A stretch of 26,767 bases of DNA. It comes from Liminaster sp964567855 (GTDB taxonomy: Bacteria > Bacteroidota > Bacteroidia > Bacteroidales > UBA3663). The stretch covers positions 1 to 26,767 of the forward strand of contig CAZMOE010000036.1 of NCBI GenBank assembly GCA_964567855.1. The letters are read 5' to 3'. The notes under the pieces are model-generated. The model was given only the letters and a program-made list of their open reading frames with translations. It was not told the origin of the DNA and ran no database searches. The position numbers were made by a program, and so were the translations under genes. This document shows, one piece after another, positions 26,702-26,767 of this stretch (positions are counted from its first letter, which is position 1; each line of letters starts with the position of its first letter).

Positions 26702-26767
26702 TGGCACGGGTGGAGAGACTCGAACTCCCGACACCTGGTTTTGGAGACCAGTGCTCTACCGACTGAG
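26702..26767 (-). tRNA. tRNA-Trp (CCA anticodon), 5' end cut by the right edge
   Basis: On the minus strand the D arm (CTCAGTCGGTAGAGC), anticodon arm CTGGT-CTCCAAA-ACCAG with anticodon CCA, T arm GGGAG-TTCGAGT-CTCTC and acceptor 3' strand CACCCGT-G followed by an encoded CCA (26704-26702) are all present. About the first 10 nt of the tRNA lie beyond the window. It is 15 nt upstream of secE and probably co-transcribed and processed from the same RNA. Confidence 0.95.

Overview
The window comes from a chromosome of the phylum Bacteroidota, almost certainly order Bacteroidales; genus is not resolved. Four things point there: the minus-strand order tRNA-Trp, secE, nusG, rplK, rplA, rplJ, rplL, rpoB, rpoC; promoters of the Bacteroidota type (TTTG, about 19 nt, TAnnTTTG); a GH77 amylomaltase with two N-terminal CBM20-like modules; and a DUF4923-type secreted protein, a BtuB-like TonB receptor and an IS982-type element.

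Layout, left to right. 1-2581 (minus): an 843-residue soluble FtsK/SpoIIIE-type ATPase with one intact and apparently two degenerate ATPase units. It has its own promoter, and 11 nt after its stop the first codons of another gene run off the left edge. 2734-3765: an IS982-family insertion sequence whose transposase appears to have lost 2 nt near its original start. 3766-4664: mostly non-coding, with coding-like scraps, a ~105-nt inverted-repeat structure and a perfect 19-bp hairpin. 4665-7466 (minus): a large secreted CE8 pectinesterase with accessory modules and a sorting-type C-terminus. 7467-7921: its promoter, a likely decayed remnant of another gene, and the promoter of the next gene.

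7922-9190 (plus): a BaiN/HI0933-family flavoprotein. 9323-11413 (minus): a BtuB-like TonB-dependent receptor. Divergent from it, 11614-14319 (plus): 4-alpha-glucanotransferase, followed by the DUF4923-type protein at 14411-15064. A strong bipartite hairpin (15106-15154) separates this plus-strand pair from the convergent transcription/translation operon.

15205-26767 (minus): the housekeeping block, read right to left from tRNA-Trp (cut by the right edge) through SecE, NusG, L11, L1, L10, L7/L12, RNA polymerase beta and beta'. It supplies the preprotein translocase subunit, a transcription elongation factor, the ribosomal stalk and its base, and the catalytic core of RNA polymerase. An attenuator-like hairpin lies between rplL and rpoB, and a 160-nt spacer with an inverted repeat lies between rpoB and rpoC.

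The right half is ordinary core genome. The left 8 kb is accessory. The least explained item is the multi-ATPase FtsK-like gene and the operon it begins, whose partners are outside the window.
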